Of a stretch of DNA of 64,000 nt, positions 1-8,864 are shown in pieces (position 1 is the stretch's first letter; each line of letters opens with the position of its first letter). The stretch lies in contig NZ_QUKD01000001.1 in NCBI RefSeq assembly GCF_003480915.1, positions 558,001 to 622,000 on the forward strand. Reading direction: 5' to 3'. Below the pieces are notes generated by a model that saw only the letters and a list, made by a program, of their open reading frames with translations, searched no databases and was not told where the DNA came from. This DNA is from Parabacteroides sp. TM07-1AC. GTDB lineage: Bacteria > Bacteroidota > Bacteroidia > Bacteroidales > Tannerellaceae. The translations under genes were made by a program, and so were the position numbers.

Positions 1-2
1 AT

Positions 3-71
3 TGGGTTGATCAAGTAAAACATGAATTTGAAAGTGAATCACTCTCAACAGATAATTCGTTCAATTGCTAA
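3..71 (+). CDS. possible 3' end of an upstream gene (partial)
   Basis: An open frame entering from the left edge runs 22 codons to a TAA at 69-71. Its tail is polar and acidic, ending in TDNSFNC. A strong hairpin follows about 45 nt later, as expected after a gene end. The piece is too short to assign to a family and may be chance. Confidence 0.25.
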   Translation, partial: WVDQVKHEFESESLSTDNSFNC

Positions 72-115
72 ATCAAATAAGCAGGCAGGGTAACCAGCTT
101 AGTTGCAGCATCAGT

Positions 116-172
116 AACCATCCTTTCGTGGTATCGGGAACCCCGGCATTCCGATACCACGAAAGGATGGTT
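116..172. terminator. long hairpin terminator between convergent genes
   Basis: Arms of about 23 nt (116-138 and 150-172) pair almost perfectly around a short GC-rich loop. The right arm abuts the stop codon of the leftward fucosidase gene. A stem this long with A/T-rich flanks could serve as a terminator in both directions. Confidence 0.7.
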
Positions 173-1722
173 TATTCCTTAGCCGTTTCTTCCTCCGATG
201 CCTTATAAAAACCTATTTCCGATATTTGAGGGATATCCCTCGATTCTTTGATTACAATACGTGCTTCACTACAACGTACCGGATCAAATCGTAGAATCCG
301 CTTATACCCGACAGTTGTTCCTTCTGCTACCGGTATCCACTCAGTATCCACCCGGCATTCTAATACAAACTCTTCGATCCGCTGACCTTCCGTGATATTT
401 TCCTGCAAAAGAAGACGGTCGAACTCCTGCTCTCCTTCAAAGGATATTTCTATCGTATTTGTTTTTCCGGAACCTTGCCAATAAGTTTCCAACCTGCCAT
501 CCGTCAAATCACCGATTTCACCGACAGACGAAACAGCATTCTCCAACAGATTCTTTTCAAATGTCTTTCCCAATATTCGCTTCATATTCATTAAAGAGGC
601 GTAATCATTCTCATGGATCAATCCCCGCTTGTCCGGAGGCAGGTTCAATAGCAGCAACGAGTTTTTCCCTACCGAACTGTAATAGATATCGATCAACTTT
701 TGAGGAGTCTTCACCGACGTATCTTCCGACGCATGGTAATACCAGCCCGGACGGACCGAAACATCTACCTCGGAAGGGTACCAGATCACACCTTTCGCAT
801 CAGCCAATAAAGTGCGGCTTCCCAAATCCTGTGCCATCTTATCTCCTTCCGGCAAGAAAGTACCGCTACCGGCTTCCTGTTGGGAAGATTCCGCGATAGC
901 CGTCAAACTGGATATTGCCGCCGGCAATACACTCCACTCCGTATCACGTCCGTAGCCGCTCTCCGTTCCTACCCATCTCACATCCGGTCCCATAACAGCA
1001 ATAACAGCCAGAGGTTGCAAGCGGCGGATCAGTTCATAATAACGCATGAAATCATATTCCTGCTTTTTCCCGTTCGGTCCTTCACCACAGGCACCGTCAA
1101 ACCAGACTTCATCAACACGACCATATTGCGTCAATAGTTCGGTCAGCTGGTTAACAAAGTAATCATTATATTGCTCCGTCCCATAATCCGGATGATTCAT
1201 GTCCCAGGGAGAGAGATAAACGGCAAACTTCAGACCATATTCCTTACAAGCATCAGCCACTTCACGGACCAGGTCGCCTTTTCCATCTTTCCAGGGAGTA
1301 GATGCCACCGAGAAATCGGTATAAGCCGAAGGCCATAGACAGAAGCCATCATGATGTTTGCAGGTCAGCAGGATCATTTTCATCCCAGCCTCTTTCGCCG
1401 TCCGTGCCCATTGCCGGGCATCCAGTTCTGTCGGATTGAAAACGGACGGATCTTCTTTCCCCGTTCCCCACTCTTTATCGGTAAAAGTATTTACACCATA
1501 ACAGATGAAACAGGTAAACTCCATCTGCTGCCATGCCAATTGACGGTCGGAAGGTACGACATGGGCAGCCAAACGCGCCTTTTCATCGACAGAAACACCT
1601 TCCGGAAACAAACAGGAAGTTACATATATTTCTTTCTGTTTATTTCCACAGGATAATAAAGAGCAGAAAGCCAAGCCCCATAATATGAACATGGCAGACA
1701 GATGCCTTACGATCTTTTTCAT
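172..1722 (-). CDS. GH29 alpha-L-fucosidase, lipoprotein
   Basis: Predicted exo-alpha-L-fucosidase of glycoside hydrolase family 29, releasing fucose from host or dietary glycans. The N-terminus is a lipoprotein signal with lipobox LLSC (Cys25), so the enzyme should be anchored to a membrane and possibly surface exposed. The TIM-barrel domain (about residues 55-370) contains CKHHDGFCLW and VDEVWFDGA, where Asp209 fits the family nucleophile. Residues from about 390 to 510 look like an F5/8 type C (carbohydrate-binding) domain. At 516 residues the length is normal. It stands alone: no SusC/SusD genes are beside it, so no polysaccharide utilization locus can be claimed. Linkage specificity cannot be read from the sequence. 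Confidence 0.9.
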   Translation of the reverse strand: MKKIVRHLSAMFILWGLAFCSLLSCGNKQKEIYVTSCLFPEGVSVDEKARLAAHVVPSDRQLAWQQMEFTCFICYGVNTFTDKEWGTGKEDPSVFNPTELDARQWARTAKEAGMKMILLTCKHHDGFCLWPSAYTDFSVASTPWKDGKGDLVREVADACKEYGLKFAVYLSPWDMNHPDYGTEQYNDYFVNQLTELLTQYGRVDEVWFDGACGEGPNGKKQEYDFMRYYELIRRLQPLAVIAVMGPDVRWVGTESGYGRDTEWSVLPAAISSLTAIAESSQQEAGSGTFLPEGDKMAQDLGSRTLLADAKGVIWYPSEVDVSVRPGWYYHASEDTSVKTPQKLIDIYYSSVGKNSLLLLNLPPDKRGLIHENDYASLMNMKRILGKTFEKNLLENAVSSVGEIGDLTDGRLETYWQGSGKTNTIEISFEGEQEFDRLLLQENITEGQRIEEFVLECRVDTEWIPVAEGTTVGYKRILRFDPVRCSEARIVIKESRDIPQISEIGFYKASEEETAKE

Positions 1723-1818
1723 GATATGTTACGATTAGAATTTTGTAAGAGCAAAAATAGATATTCTGCCCCATATATTTATTGTACAATCAGGAGCGAT
1801 CATTGTAGAATCTTACGT

Positions 1819-2190
1819 TTATTTCTTGGTAGGGAATGACAGGATATGCCAGGTTACCCCAATGCTAATCAATATCAGCAGCACTTTCACCCAGAGATAT
1901 TCGATCAGAAAGAGAGAAGTCAATATGGCAGAAAGCCACATAACAGAAATAGAGATAAGCTTCGATTGTAAAGGAATAGCTTTGTCAACCATGTAGTTTC
2001 TGATATAAGAGCCGAAATAGCGATTACTCATCGCCCGGTTGTATAACTTCTCCGAACTGCGGATATAAAACCAACAGGTCAATAACCAGAAAGGAGTAGT
2101 CGGGAGCAATGGGACAAATATGCCGATTGCTCCTAGTATCAGGAAGAAAGAACCCAGGATGATATAGATAATTCGTCTGGTTTCTCCCAT
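1819..2190 (-). CDS. DUF454 (YbaN-like) inner membrane protein
   Basis: Small integral membrane protein of 123 residues with about three to four hydrophobic segments. It contains the family signature GxxGIFVPLLPTTPFWLL followed by a short polar stretch (SSEKLYNR). Members of DUF454 have no established biochemical role. The start is 2 nt from the stop of fmt, so it is the last gene of the tsaC-to-fmt operon. Confidence 0.8.
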   Translation of the reverse strand: MGETRRIIYIILGSFFLILGAIGIFVPLLPTTPFWLLTCWFYIRSSEKLYNRAMSNRYFGSYIRNYMVDKAIPLQSKLISISVMWLSAILTSLFLIEYLWVKVLLILISIGVTWHILSFPTKK

Positions 2191-2192
2191 TC

Positions 2193-3167
2193 TTATTTTA
2201 TGGTATAATTTCCGATTTGTCTGTTTCCGTTCAGGAAGTCTTTTACTCCCATTCGTTTCTTACCAGCCAGTTGAAGATCCAAAAGACGGATATAACCATC
2301 CTCCACGGCGATATCGATATAACTCTTCGCATCTGTAAGAATAACACCAATGGCCTGGTTATGAGAAGCAGGACGCTTTTCGGCCTGATAGACTTTTAAA
2401 GCCTGACGACTTCCATCCGAAGCTACCAGCTCCGTCCAGGCCGCAGGATACGGAGACAAACCACGGATAAAATCATAGATTCTCTTTGACGGCTGATTCC
2501 AATCGATACGGCAGGTGTCTTTAAATATCTTGGGAGCAGGACGTAACTCGATGACATCTTTAATAAACTCTTCCTGAGGAATGGCATCGACTTTACCGGC
2601 CAGCAACAGATCGACCGTCTCCGTAACCAACCCTGCGCCTATTGCCATCAGTGCATCATGTACCGTTCCCACATTATCGGTATCGGCTATCGGAAGATGT
2701 TTCTGACGGATAATTTTTCCAGTATCGATTTCATGTGTAAGGAAGAATGTTGTAACTCCCGTTTCAGTATCCCCGTTAATAACAGCCCAATTGATCGGAG
2801 CTGCACCACGATATTGAGGCAACAAAGATGCATGCAGATTGAATGTTCCGAAGCGTGGCATATCCCACACCACTTCCGGCAACATACGAAAAGCAACCAC
2901 TATCTGCAAATCGGCCTTCAGCGCACGCAGTTCATCCAGGAACGTTTCATCCTTCAGCTTCTCCGGTTGCAACACCGGGAGATTCTGTGACAAAGCATAT
3001 TCCTTCACCGGACTTGCCTGTAAAACACTTCCATGACGCCCTACCGGTTTATCCGGCATTGTTATCACTCCTACTACATTATATCCGCCTTCCACCAAGG
3101 CACGCAGGCTCTCCACAGCGAAATTGGGAGTGCCCATATATACAATCCGTAACTCTTTTTTTTCCAT
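2193..3167 (-). CDS. fmt: methionyl-tRNA formyltransferase
   Basis: Formylates Met-tRNAfMet using 10-formyl-tetrahydrofolate so that translation can initiate. The N-terminal Rossmann-type domain begins RIVYMGTPNFAV. The catalytic region carries HASLLPQYRGAAPINWA, with the Asn/His/Asp set typical of formyltransferases. A C-terminal OB-like domain covers about residues 210-320. The 324-residue length is normal. It lies 4 nt after the ClC gene in a close-packed operon. No deformylase gene is next to it. Confidence 0.97.
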   Translation of the reverse strand: MEKKELRIVYMGTPNFAVESLRALVEGGYNVVGVITMPDKPVGRHGSVLQASPVKEYALSQNLPVLQPEKLKDETFLDELRALKADLQIVVAFRMLPEVVWDMPRFGTFNLHASLLPQYRGAAPINWAVINGDTETGVTTFFLTHEIDTGKIIRQKHLPIADTDNVGTVHDALMAIGAGLVTETVDLLLAGKVDAIPQEEFIKDVIELRPAPKIFKDTCRIDWNQPSKRIYDFIRGLSPYPAAWTELVASDGSRQALKVYQAEKRPASHNQAIGVILTDAKSYIDIAVEDGYIRLLDLQLAGKKRMGVKDFLNGNRQIGNYTIK

Positions 3168-3171
3168 TTTT

Positions 3172-4956
3172 TTAATCTCCTGAAAAGTTTTCTACCAATA
3201 CTTCGCGGTATGAATTAAATATCTTTGATTTCGACATAAAGCCGACATAGCGTCCTTCTTCATCCACAACCGGCAAGTTCCATGCTTTCGTATCGTCAAA
3301 GATACCCATGATCTGCTCCATCGGTGTCCCGATCTGTATCTTTGCCGGAGCCGACACCATAAACTTGGATACATGAAACCTGTTATATAACTCCGGACGG
3401 AACATAATGTTGCGGATATTATCCAATAGCACGACTCCTAATAAAACACCCTTTTCATCGATCACCGGGAAAATATTTCGTCCGCATTTCGCAATGACTT
3501 TCACCATATCACCCAACGACATTTCCGGTGAAACGGTCTGGAAATCTTTTTCAATCACACTGTCCGTATTCAGCAAAGTCAGAACGGCACGGTCCTTATG
3601 GTGCGTAAGCAGCTCCCCTTTCTGAGCCAGACGCATTGAATAGATACTATGAGGTTCAAACATCAGAATAGTCAGATACGAACTGATGGAAACGATCATC
3701 AACGGAAGGAAAAGATCGTATCCACCGGTAAGTTCCGCAATCAGGAACACACCCGTAAGCGGAGCATGCATAACCCCCGACATGATTCCTGCCATTCCCA
3801 ACAGAGCAAAGTTCTTCTCAGAAATATACATGGTGAAGGGAAAGTAATTGGAAGCATGTGCAAAAAGAAATCCGGAGATACAACCCAAATACAAGCTAGG
3901 TGCAAATATACCACCACAACCGCCACCGGCATTGGTCGCACTCGATGCGAACACTTTTGTCAGCAGGATCAGGAACAGGAATACAAGAATCCCCCAATAG
4001 GTATCATTCAGGTTATAAAACAAACTCTTGTCCATAATATGCGAGAACTGCCCGTTCAGCAGCGAACCGATCGTATCGTAACCTTCACCATACAGCGGCG
4101 GGAACAGGAAGATAAGCACACTCAGCATAACACCGCCCAGCAGGAACTTCTTCCAGTAAACGCCCAGTTTGCGGTACATTCCTTCTACCCGGTTCATCAC
4201 CCGTGTAAAGTACAAAGAAACCAATCCGCAGAAAACACCCAGTAACAACACATACGGTATACGTTCAATCTCAAATACTTCAGTCTGCGAGAATTTAAAC
4301 ATAGCTTCCGTACCTGTAAAGATATAGGAGACCGTAGCCGCCGTCACCGATGAAATCAGCAAAGGCAATACCGATGTCATGGTCAGGTCGAGCAACAACA
4401 CCTCGATCACAAAGACCAGTCCGGCAATCGGCGCCTTAAAAATACCGGCAATCGCACCGGCTGCCCCGCAACCGACCAACAGCATCAATGTCTTCTGCTC
4501 CATACGGAACAAACGCCCCAGGTTAGAACCGATAGCAGCTCCCGTCAATACGATCGGGGCCTCCGCTCCTACTGATCCGCCAAAACCGATCGTAACCGAA
4601 CTCGCCACAATGGAAGTCCAGGTATTATGAGGCTTGATGCGGCTCTTGCGCTGCGAAATGGCATACAGGATCTTTGTCACCCCATGACTGATATCGTCGC
4701 GTACAATGTATTTCACGAACAAACCCGCCAGCAAAATACCGATCACCGGATAAAGCAGATACAGGTAGTTCACCCCGCTTACATCGAAATTGCCGGTAAG
4801 AAGATGTTGTATCAGATGGATCAATTGTTTCAGGATGATCGCAGACGCAGCCGTACAGATACCGACCAGAAAACTGATCACCAGAATAAAATGCTTTTCT
4901 TTTATATGCTTGTCCCTCCATAACAGGAACCTGTAAAATAAACCTTCTTTTGCCAT
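3172..4956 (-). CDS. ClC-family chloride channel/transporter with CBS domains
   Basis: Membrane protein that moves chloride, either as a channel or as a Cl-/H+ exchanger. Residues 20-440 form the ClC core, with GGSVGAEAPIV carrying the gating glutamate (Glu132) and GGGCGGIFAPSLYLG lining the pore. Residues from about 450 to 590 form two CBS domains, which in this family bind adenine nucleotides and control gating. The usual GxEGP is GAEAP here, an uncommon but seen variant. It starts 1 nt from the stop of the sugar transferase gene and ends 4 nt before fmt. Whether it is a channel or an exchanger cannot be decided from the sequence. Confidence 0.92.
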   Translation of the reverse strand: MAKEGLFYRFLLWRDKHIKEKHFILVISFLVGICTAASAIILKQLIHLIQHLLTGNFDVSGVNYLYLLYPVIGILLAGLFVKYIVRDDISHGVTKILYAISQRKSRIKPHNTWTSIVASSVTIGFGGSVGAEAPIVLTGAAIGSNLGRLFRMEQKTLMLLVGCGAAGAIAGIFKAPIAGLVFVIEVLLLDLTMTSVLPLLISSVTAATVSYIFTGTEAMFKFSQTEVFEIERIPYVLLLGVFCGLVSLYFTRVMNRVEGMYRKLGVYWKKFLLGGVMLSVLIFLFPPLYGEGYDTIGSLLNGQFSHIMDKSLFYNLNDTYWGILVFLFLILLTKVFASSATNAGGGCGGIFAPSLYLGCISGFLFAHASNYFPFTMYISEKNFALLGMAGIMSGVMHAPLTGVFLIAELTGGYDLFLPLMIVSISSYLTILMFEPHSIYSMRLAQKGELLTHHKDRAVLTLLNTDSVIEKDFQTVSPEMSLGDMVKVIAKCGRNIFPVIDEKGVLLGVVLLDNIRNIMFRPELYNRFHVSKFMVSAPAKIQIGTPMEQIMGIFDDTKAWNLPVVDEEGRYVGFMSKSKIFNSYREVLVENFSGD

Positions 4957-4957
4957 T

Positions 4958-6358
4958 TCAAATACCTTTACCAGTAAACACCGTCCGCACTGTAAAAATC
5001 AATATGGTTATATCCAGTACCAACGACATATTTTCATAATATAATACATCATACTTTAAACGCTCTATCATCTTATCGACATCATTGGCATAGCCATATT
5101 TCACCATTCCCAACGAAGTGATACCCGGTCTTACATTATGCAACAAATAATAATAAGGCGCTTTTTTCACGATTTGATCGATAAAAAACTTTCTCTCAGG
5201 CCGCGGGCCGACAATCGACATATCCCCTTTCAGCACATTCCAAAACTGCGGAAACTCGTCTAACCTATATTTCCTCAGAACATGACCGAAAGGAGTGATC
5301 CTTTTATCCTTCTCCGAAGCAAGCAGAGGGCCTTTATCCTCCGCGTCGATATACATCGTCCGGAATTTATAGATATAAAAGGGCTTTCCCATATACCCGA
5401 TCCGTTCCTGCCGGAAAAACACCGGTCCGGGCGAATCCTTCTTCACCCGCCAGGCTATATAAAGATACATCGGCGAGAGCAGCACCAGTACCAACGCAGA
5501 TAAAACTTTATCCATCACATACTTGATATTCTTTTCAACTGCCGATAGATTATTTTCCGTCACATTCACCAAAGGAATACCCCGGATCGTCTTTATCTTC
5601 ACCTGCGACAACATACTTAGCTTATCCGCCAAAACCTTTATCGGCAAACCATAATAATAAAGCGAATAAAGAATGGTAAGCTGTTTCTTGTCATCGTCCG
5701 TTTCAGCCGCCAACACCAGTTCGTCGATATTCTTGTCTGCTATAACCGATGCCAAATCAGATAACGTCCCGACCACCTCTTCTTTTTTCACCGACAGCGG
5801 CGTTACTTCATCTTCGGGTATGAACCCGGAAATATGAAATCCCAACCGGTAAAGATCGCCGGCAATACGGGCAGCCCTCGCTCCGGCTCCGATAATCAGG
5901 ACATTCATCGCCCACTCCCGGCTCTTGATCTTTCGCAAACCGCTTTGTGTGATTATCAGACGGGGAATATAAGTCATAAAAAACTGTAATCCCAAAAGAG
6001 CAAAGAACAGCTCATAATAAATATGAAAAGAACGGGGCAAGTCATTCAGCACCACCACGAAAAATATAAAAACCACTCCGATCAACACAGTCACGAACGT
6101 GGAGAATAACTCCGTCAGCCTCGACTTACCCAGCGGTTTGTTGTAGTAACCTGAAAAATAATACAATATCAGCCAGAAGAATGGTACGAACAACTGTCCT
6201 TTCAAGACCTGTATGTAGGTCAGATAGTTAGTAAAAGAAGTAGCCACCTCATACATGGCCATCTCTTCAAAACGCAGCCAGTTGAATAAAAACCAGACGA
6301 CCGCCGCCGATACAAAATCCGATACGATGTATTTTACTGCCTGTCTGTTTCTTTTCAT
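4958..6358 (-). CDS. polyprenyl-phosphate sugar-1-phosphate transferase (glycan initiator)
   Basis: Transfers a sugar-1-phosphate from a nucleotide sugar to undecaprenyl phosphate, the first step of an exopolysaccharide, O-antigen or glycoprotein glycan. Four N-terminal transmembrane segments lie within residues 10-125. A CoA-binding-like Rossmann domain follows (VLIIGAGARAARIAG), then one more membrane segment near residue 280. The catalytic bacterial sugar transferase domain is C-terminal (FFRQERIG, YKFRTM, LDEFPQFWNVLKGDMSIVGPRPE). No glycosyltransferases, flippase or polymerase are nearby, so it is an orphan initiator serving a pathway encoded elsewhere. It lies 2 nt after tsaC. Confidence 0.92.
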   Translation of the reverse strand: MKRNRQAVKYIVSDFVSAAVVWFLFNWLRFEEMAMYEVATSFTNYLTYIQVLKGQLFVPFFWLILYYFSGYYNKPLGKSRLTELFSTFVTVLIGVVFIFFVVVLNDLPRSFHIYYELFFALLGLQFFMTYIPRLIITQSGLRKIKSREWAMNVLIIGAGARAARIAGDLYRLGFHISGFIPEDEVTPLSVKKEEVVGTLSDLASVIADKNIDELVLAAETDDDKKQLTILYSLYYYGLPIKVLADKLSMLSQVKIKTIRGIPLVNVTENNLSAVEKNIKYVMDKVLSALVLVLLSPMYLYIAWRVKKDSPGPVFFRQERIGYMGKPFYIYKFRTMYIDAEDKGPLLASEKDKRITPFGHVLRKYRLDEFPQFWNVLKGDMSIVGPRPERKFFIDQIVKKAPYYYLLHNVRPGITSLGMVKYGYANDVDKMIERLKYDVLYYENMSLVLDITILIFTVRTVFTGKGI

Positions 6359-6360
6359 TA

Positions 6361-6921
6361 TTACCTGATCACCTGAATAAGACCTCCGGCACCCAGTTTA
6401 AGAATGTTCGACGGTTGTGCCTTGCCCATATCATCCTGACGATAAGAAACGATGTAGTCGACGCCATCCTTTATCACCTCGGACACTTCAGAGAAATTAG
6501 CAGGAGAAGGATCTCCGCTCACATTGGCTGAAGTCGAGACCAACGGCTTGCGGAAACGTTCGCATAACCGACGTGAAAACTCTTCATTGGTTATACGTAT
6601 GCCGACACTTCCGTCGTCTGCCAACAGGTTTTCAGCCAGATTCTTTGCATTGGAATAAATGATAGTCAGCGGTTTATCCGCCACTTCGATCAGATCCCAG
6701 GCTATATCCGGAATATCATTCACATACATATTTAGTTTGGCCGAGCTATCCATCAGGACCAGCATAGCCTTATTGTCAGCTCTTCTCTTTAGGTCGTACA
6801 CACGCTGTACGGCTTTCTCATCGGTCGCATCGCAACCAATTCCCCAGATAGTATCTGTAGGATAAAGAATTATCCCTCCCGCCTGCATCACCTCACAGGC
6901 TTTTTTTATATCTTCCGTCAT
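6361..6921 (-). CDS. tsaC: L-threonylcarbamoyladenylate synthase (YrdC/Sua5 family)
   Basis: Makes threonylcarbamoyl-AMP from threonine, bicarbonate and ATP, the first step of t6A37 modification of ANN-reading tRNAs. The single YrdC domain (186 residues) shows GGIILYPTDTIWGIGCDA, the KRRADNKAMLVLM segment and PLVSTSANVSGDPSP. It lacks the Sua5 C-terminal extension, so it is the short TsaC type. It is the first gene of the leftward operon and is transcribed away from recJ. Confidence 0.93.
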   Translation of the reverse strand: MTEDIKKACEVMQAGGIILYPTDTIWGIGCDATDEKAVQRVYDLKRRADNKAMLVLMDSSAKLNMYVNDIPDIAWDLIEVADKPLTIIYSNAKNLAENLLADDGSVGIRITNEEFSRRLCERFRKPLVSTSANVSGDPSPANFSEVSEVIKDGVDYIVSYRQDDMGKAQPSNILKLGAGGLIQVIR

Positions 6922-7070
6922 TGTTTTTTAAAATATTGTGACAAATATACAGGTTTATTTTCCAACTAACTATATAAACGGGGAAATAATTATATGCCAT
7001 ATTCATCGATATTCTCCATTTTAATTTCTAACTTTACGGGTTCAAAAGAAGAAGGGTATTCACCCTCGAT

Positions 7071-7098
7071 GATAATGTGATTCAATCGACACATTATC
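7071..7098 (+). promoter_or_regulatory. inverted repeat in the recJ leader
   Basis: A 9-nt perfect inverted repeat, GATAATGTG at 7071-7079 and CACATTATC at 7090-7098, lies 33 nt before the recJ start. A promoter-like TAACTTTA sits about 40 nt farther upstream at 7029. It could be an operator or an mRNA hairpin. No function is shown. Confidence 0.35.
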
Positions 7099-7130
7099 TG
7101 CGATAAGGAAAAAGAAAAAAACAATATATA

Positions 7131-8855
7131 ATGATTAACAAATGGAATTTTCAAACCCCTACAGAAGAAGAATTACGTAAGAGAGATGCACTGGCAGCCG
7201 AAATCGGCTTCAGCCCGATCATCTGCCTGCTGCTTGTTCAGAGAGGGATCACGACGGCTGAAGAGGCCAGAAAATTCTTTAAACCCAACCTGAACGACCT
7301 GCACGATCCGTTCCTTATGCCGGATATGGATAAGGCGGTAAAGCGGTTGAACAGAGCCTTGGGGAATAAAGAAAAGATTCTGATCTACGGCGATTATGAC
7401 GTGGACGGTACAACAGCCGTATCGCTTGTCTACAAGTACCTGAGACCTTATTCTTCATCCCTGGATTATTATATCCCGGACCGTTATGATGAAGGATACG
7501 GCATTTCTTACAAGGGGATCGATTATGCCTCCGACAACGGAGTCTCATTAATTATTTCACTCGATTGCGGAATCAAGGCTATCGAAAAGATCGAATATGC
7601 CAAAGGCAAAGGTATCGACTTTATCATCTGCGACCACCATATGCCGGATGATACACTGCCGGATGCCGTGGCTGTACTGGATGCCAAACGGGTGGATTCC
7701 ATCTATCCCTATGAGCATCTGTCGGGTTGCGGCGTAGGCTTTAAATTTATGCAGGCATTTGCCAAAAGCAATAACTTCCCGTTCTCGGAACTGGAAAAAC
7801 TGCTGGAACTGACAGCCGTCAGCATTGCTTCCGACATCGTGCCTATCACCGGTGAAAACCGTATCCTGGCCTATTATGGACTAAAACAGCTGAACAGTAA
7901 CCCGAGCCTGGGACTGAAAGGTATCATCGACATCTGCGGACTGACCGGAAAAGATATAACCATCAGCGACATCGTTTTCAAGATCGGTCCTCGCATCAAT
8001 GCGTCCGGACGAATGATGAACGGAAAGGAAGCAGTCGAACTGTTACTGGCAAAGGATGTGGAATCGGCGCGTGAAAAGAGCGAAAACATCAATCAATACA
8101 ACGACGAACGCCGGGAGCTGGATAAGAAGATAACCGACGAAGCGAATGCCATCATCGATGAATTTGCCAATATGGAGGACCGGAAAGCGATTGTCGTTTA
8201 CAACCGCGGATGGCATAAAGGCGTGATCGGCATCGTCGCTTCCCGCCTGACGGAGAAATATTACCGTCCGGCAGTCGTACTGACCAAATCGTCCGAACTG
8301 ATTACCGGTTCCGCCCGCTCGGTCACAGGTTTCGATATTTACAAGGCGATCGAGAACTGCCGCGACCTGTTGGAAAACTTCGGAGGACACACCTATGCTG
8401 CCGGCCTTTCCCTGAGAGAGGAAAACCTGGATGCTTTTACCGAACGTTTCCTGAAATTGGCTGCCGACGAAATTATTCCGGAACAGATGACTCCGCAAAT
8501 CGATATCGATGCGATTTTGGATCTGAAAGATATCAATGCCAAGTTCATGAGTGAACTAAAGAAAATGAATCCTTTCGGTCCGGACAACCAAAAACCGGTG
8601 TTCTGCTCGCTGAACGTAAAAGATTACGGGACAAGCAAACTGGTCGGAAAGGAACTGGAACACATCAAACTGGAACTGATAGACGACAAGTCGAACACGC
8701 CGATCCACGGTATCGCATTCGGAATGCATCAGCACAGCACACATATTAAAGGTATGAAACCTTTCAATATCTGCTACACGATCGAAGAAAATACATATAA
8801 CGGTAACACGACCTTGCAGCTCATGATTAAAGACATAAAGGTCGATGACATATGA
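7131..8855 (+). CDS. recJ: single-stranded-DNA 5'-3' exonuclease RecJ
   Basis: RecJ degrades single-stranded DNA 5' to 3' in recombination and mismatch or base-excision repair. The DHH phosphoesterase domain has ILIYGDYDVDGTTAVSL (motif I), a SLDCG segment (motif II) and CDHHMPDD (motif III). A DHHA1 domain with GWHKGVIGIVASRL and GFDIYKAI...GGHTYAAG follows, then the C-terminal OB fold. The 574-residue length is normal. The ATG at 7131 starts right at the conserved N-terminus. It is followed 9 nt later by recQ, a common Bacteroidetes pairing. Confidence 0.96.
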   Translation: MINKWNFQTPTEEELRKRDALAAEIGFSPIICLLLVQRGITTAEEARKFFKPNLNDLHDPFLMPDMDKAVKRLNRALGNKEKILIYGDYDVDGTTAVSLVYKYLRPYSSSLDYYIPDRYDEGYGISYKGIDYASDNGVSLIISLDCGIKAIEKIEYAKGKGIDFIICDHHMPDDTLPDAVAVLDAKRVDSIYPYEHLSGCGVGFKFMQAFAKSNNFPFSELEKLLELTAVSIASDIVPITGENRILAYYGLKQLNSNPSLGLKGIIDICGLTGKDITISDIVFKIGPRINASGRMMNGKEAVELLLAKDVESAREKSENINQYNDERRELDKKITDEANAIIDEFANMEDRKAIVVYNRGWHKGVIGIVASRLTEKYYRPAVVLTKSSELITGSARSVTGFDIYKAIENCRDLLENFGGHTYAAGLSLREENLDAFTERFLKLAADEIIPEQMTPQIDIDAILDLKDINAKFMSELKKMNPFGPDNQKPVFCSLNVKDYGTSKLVGKELEHIKLELIDDKSNTPIHGIAFGMHQHSTHIKGMKPFNICYTIEENTYNGNTTLQLMIKDIKVDDI

Positions 8856-8864
8856 AGGAAACCG

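Noticed and set aside
172..1722. Polysaccharide utilization locus around the GH29 or GH95 fucosidase
   Set aside because: No SusC/SusD pair, sulfatase or anti-sigma gene next to either; the two glycosidases are 48 kb apart.
4958..6358. Capsule or O-antigen locus
   Set aside because: Only the initiating sugar transferase is present, embedded in a housekeeping operon with tsaC and fmt.
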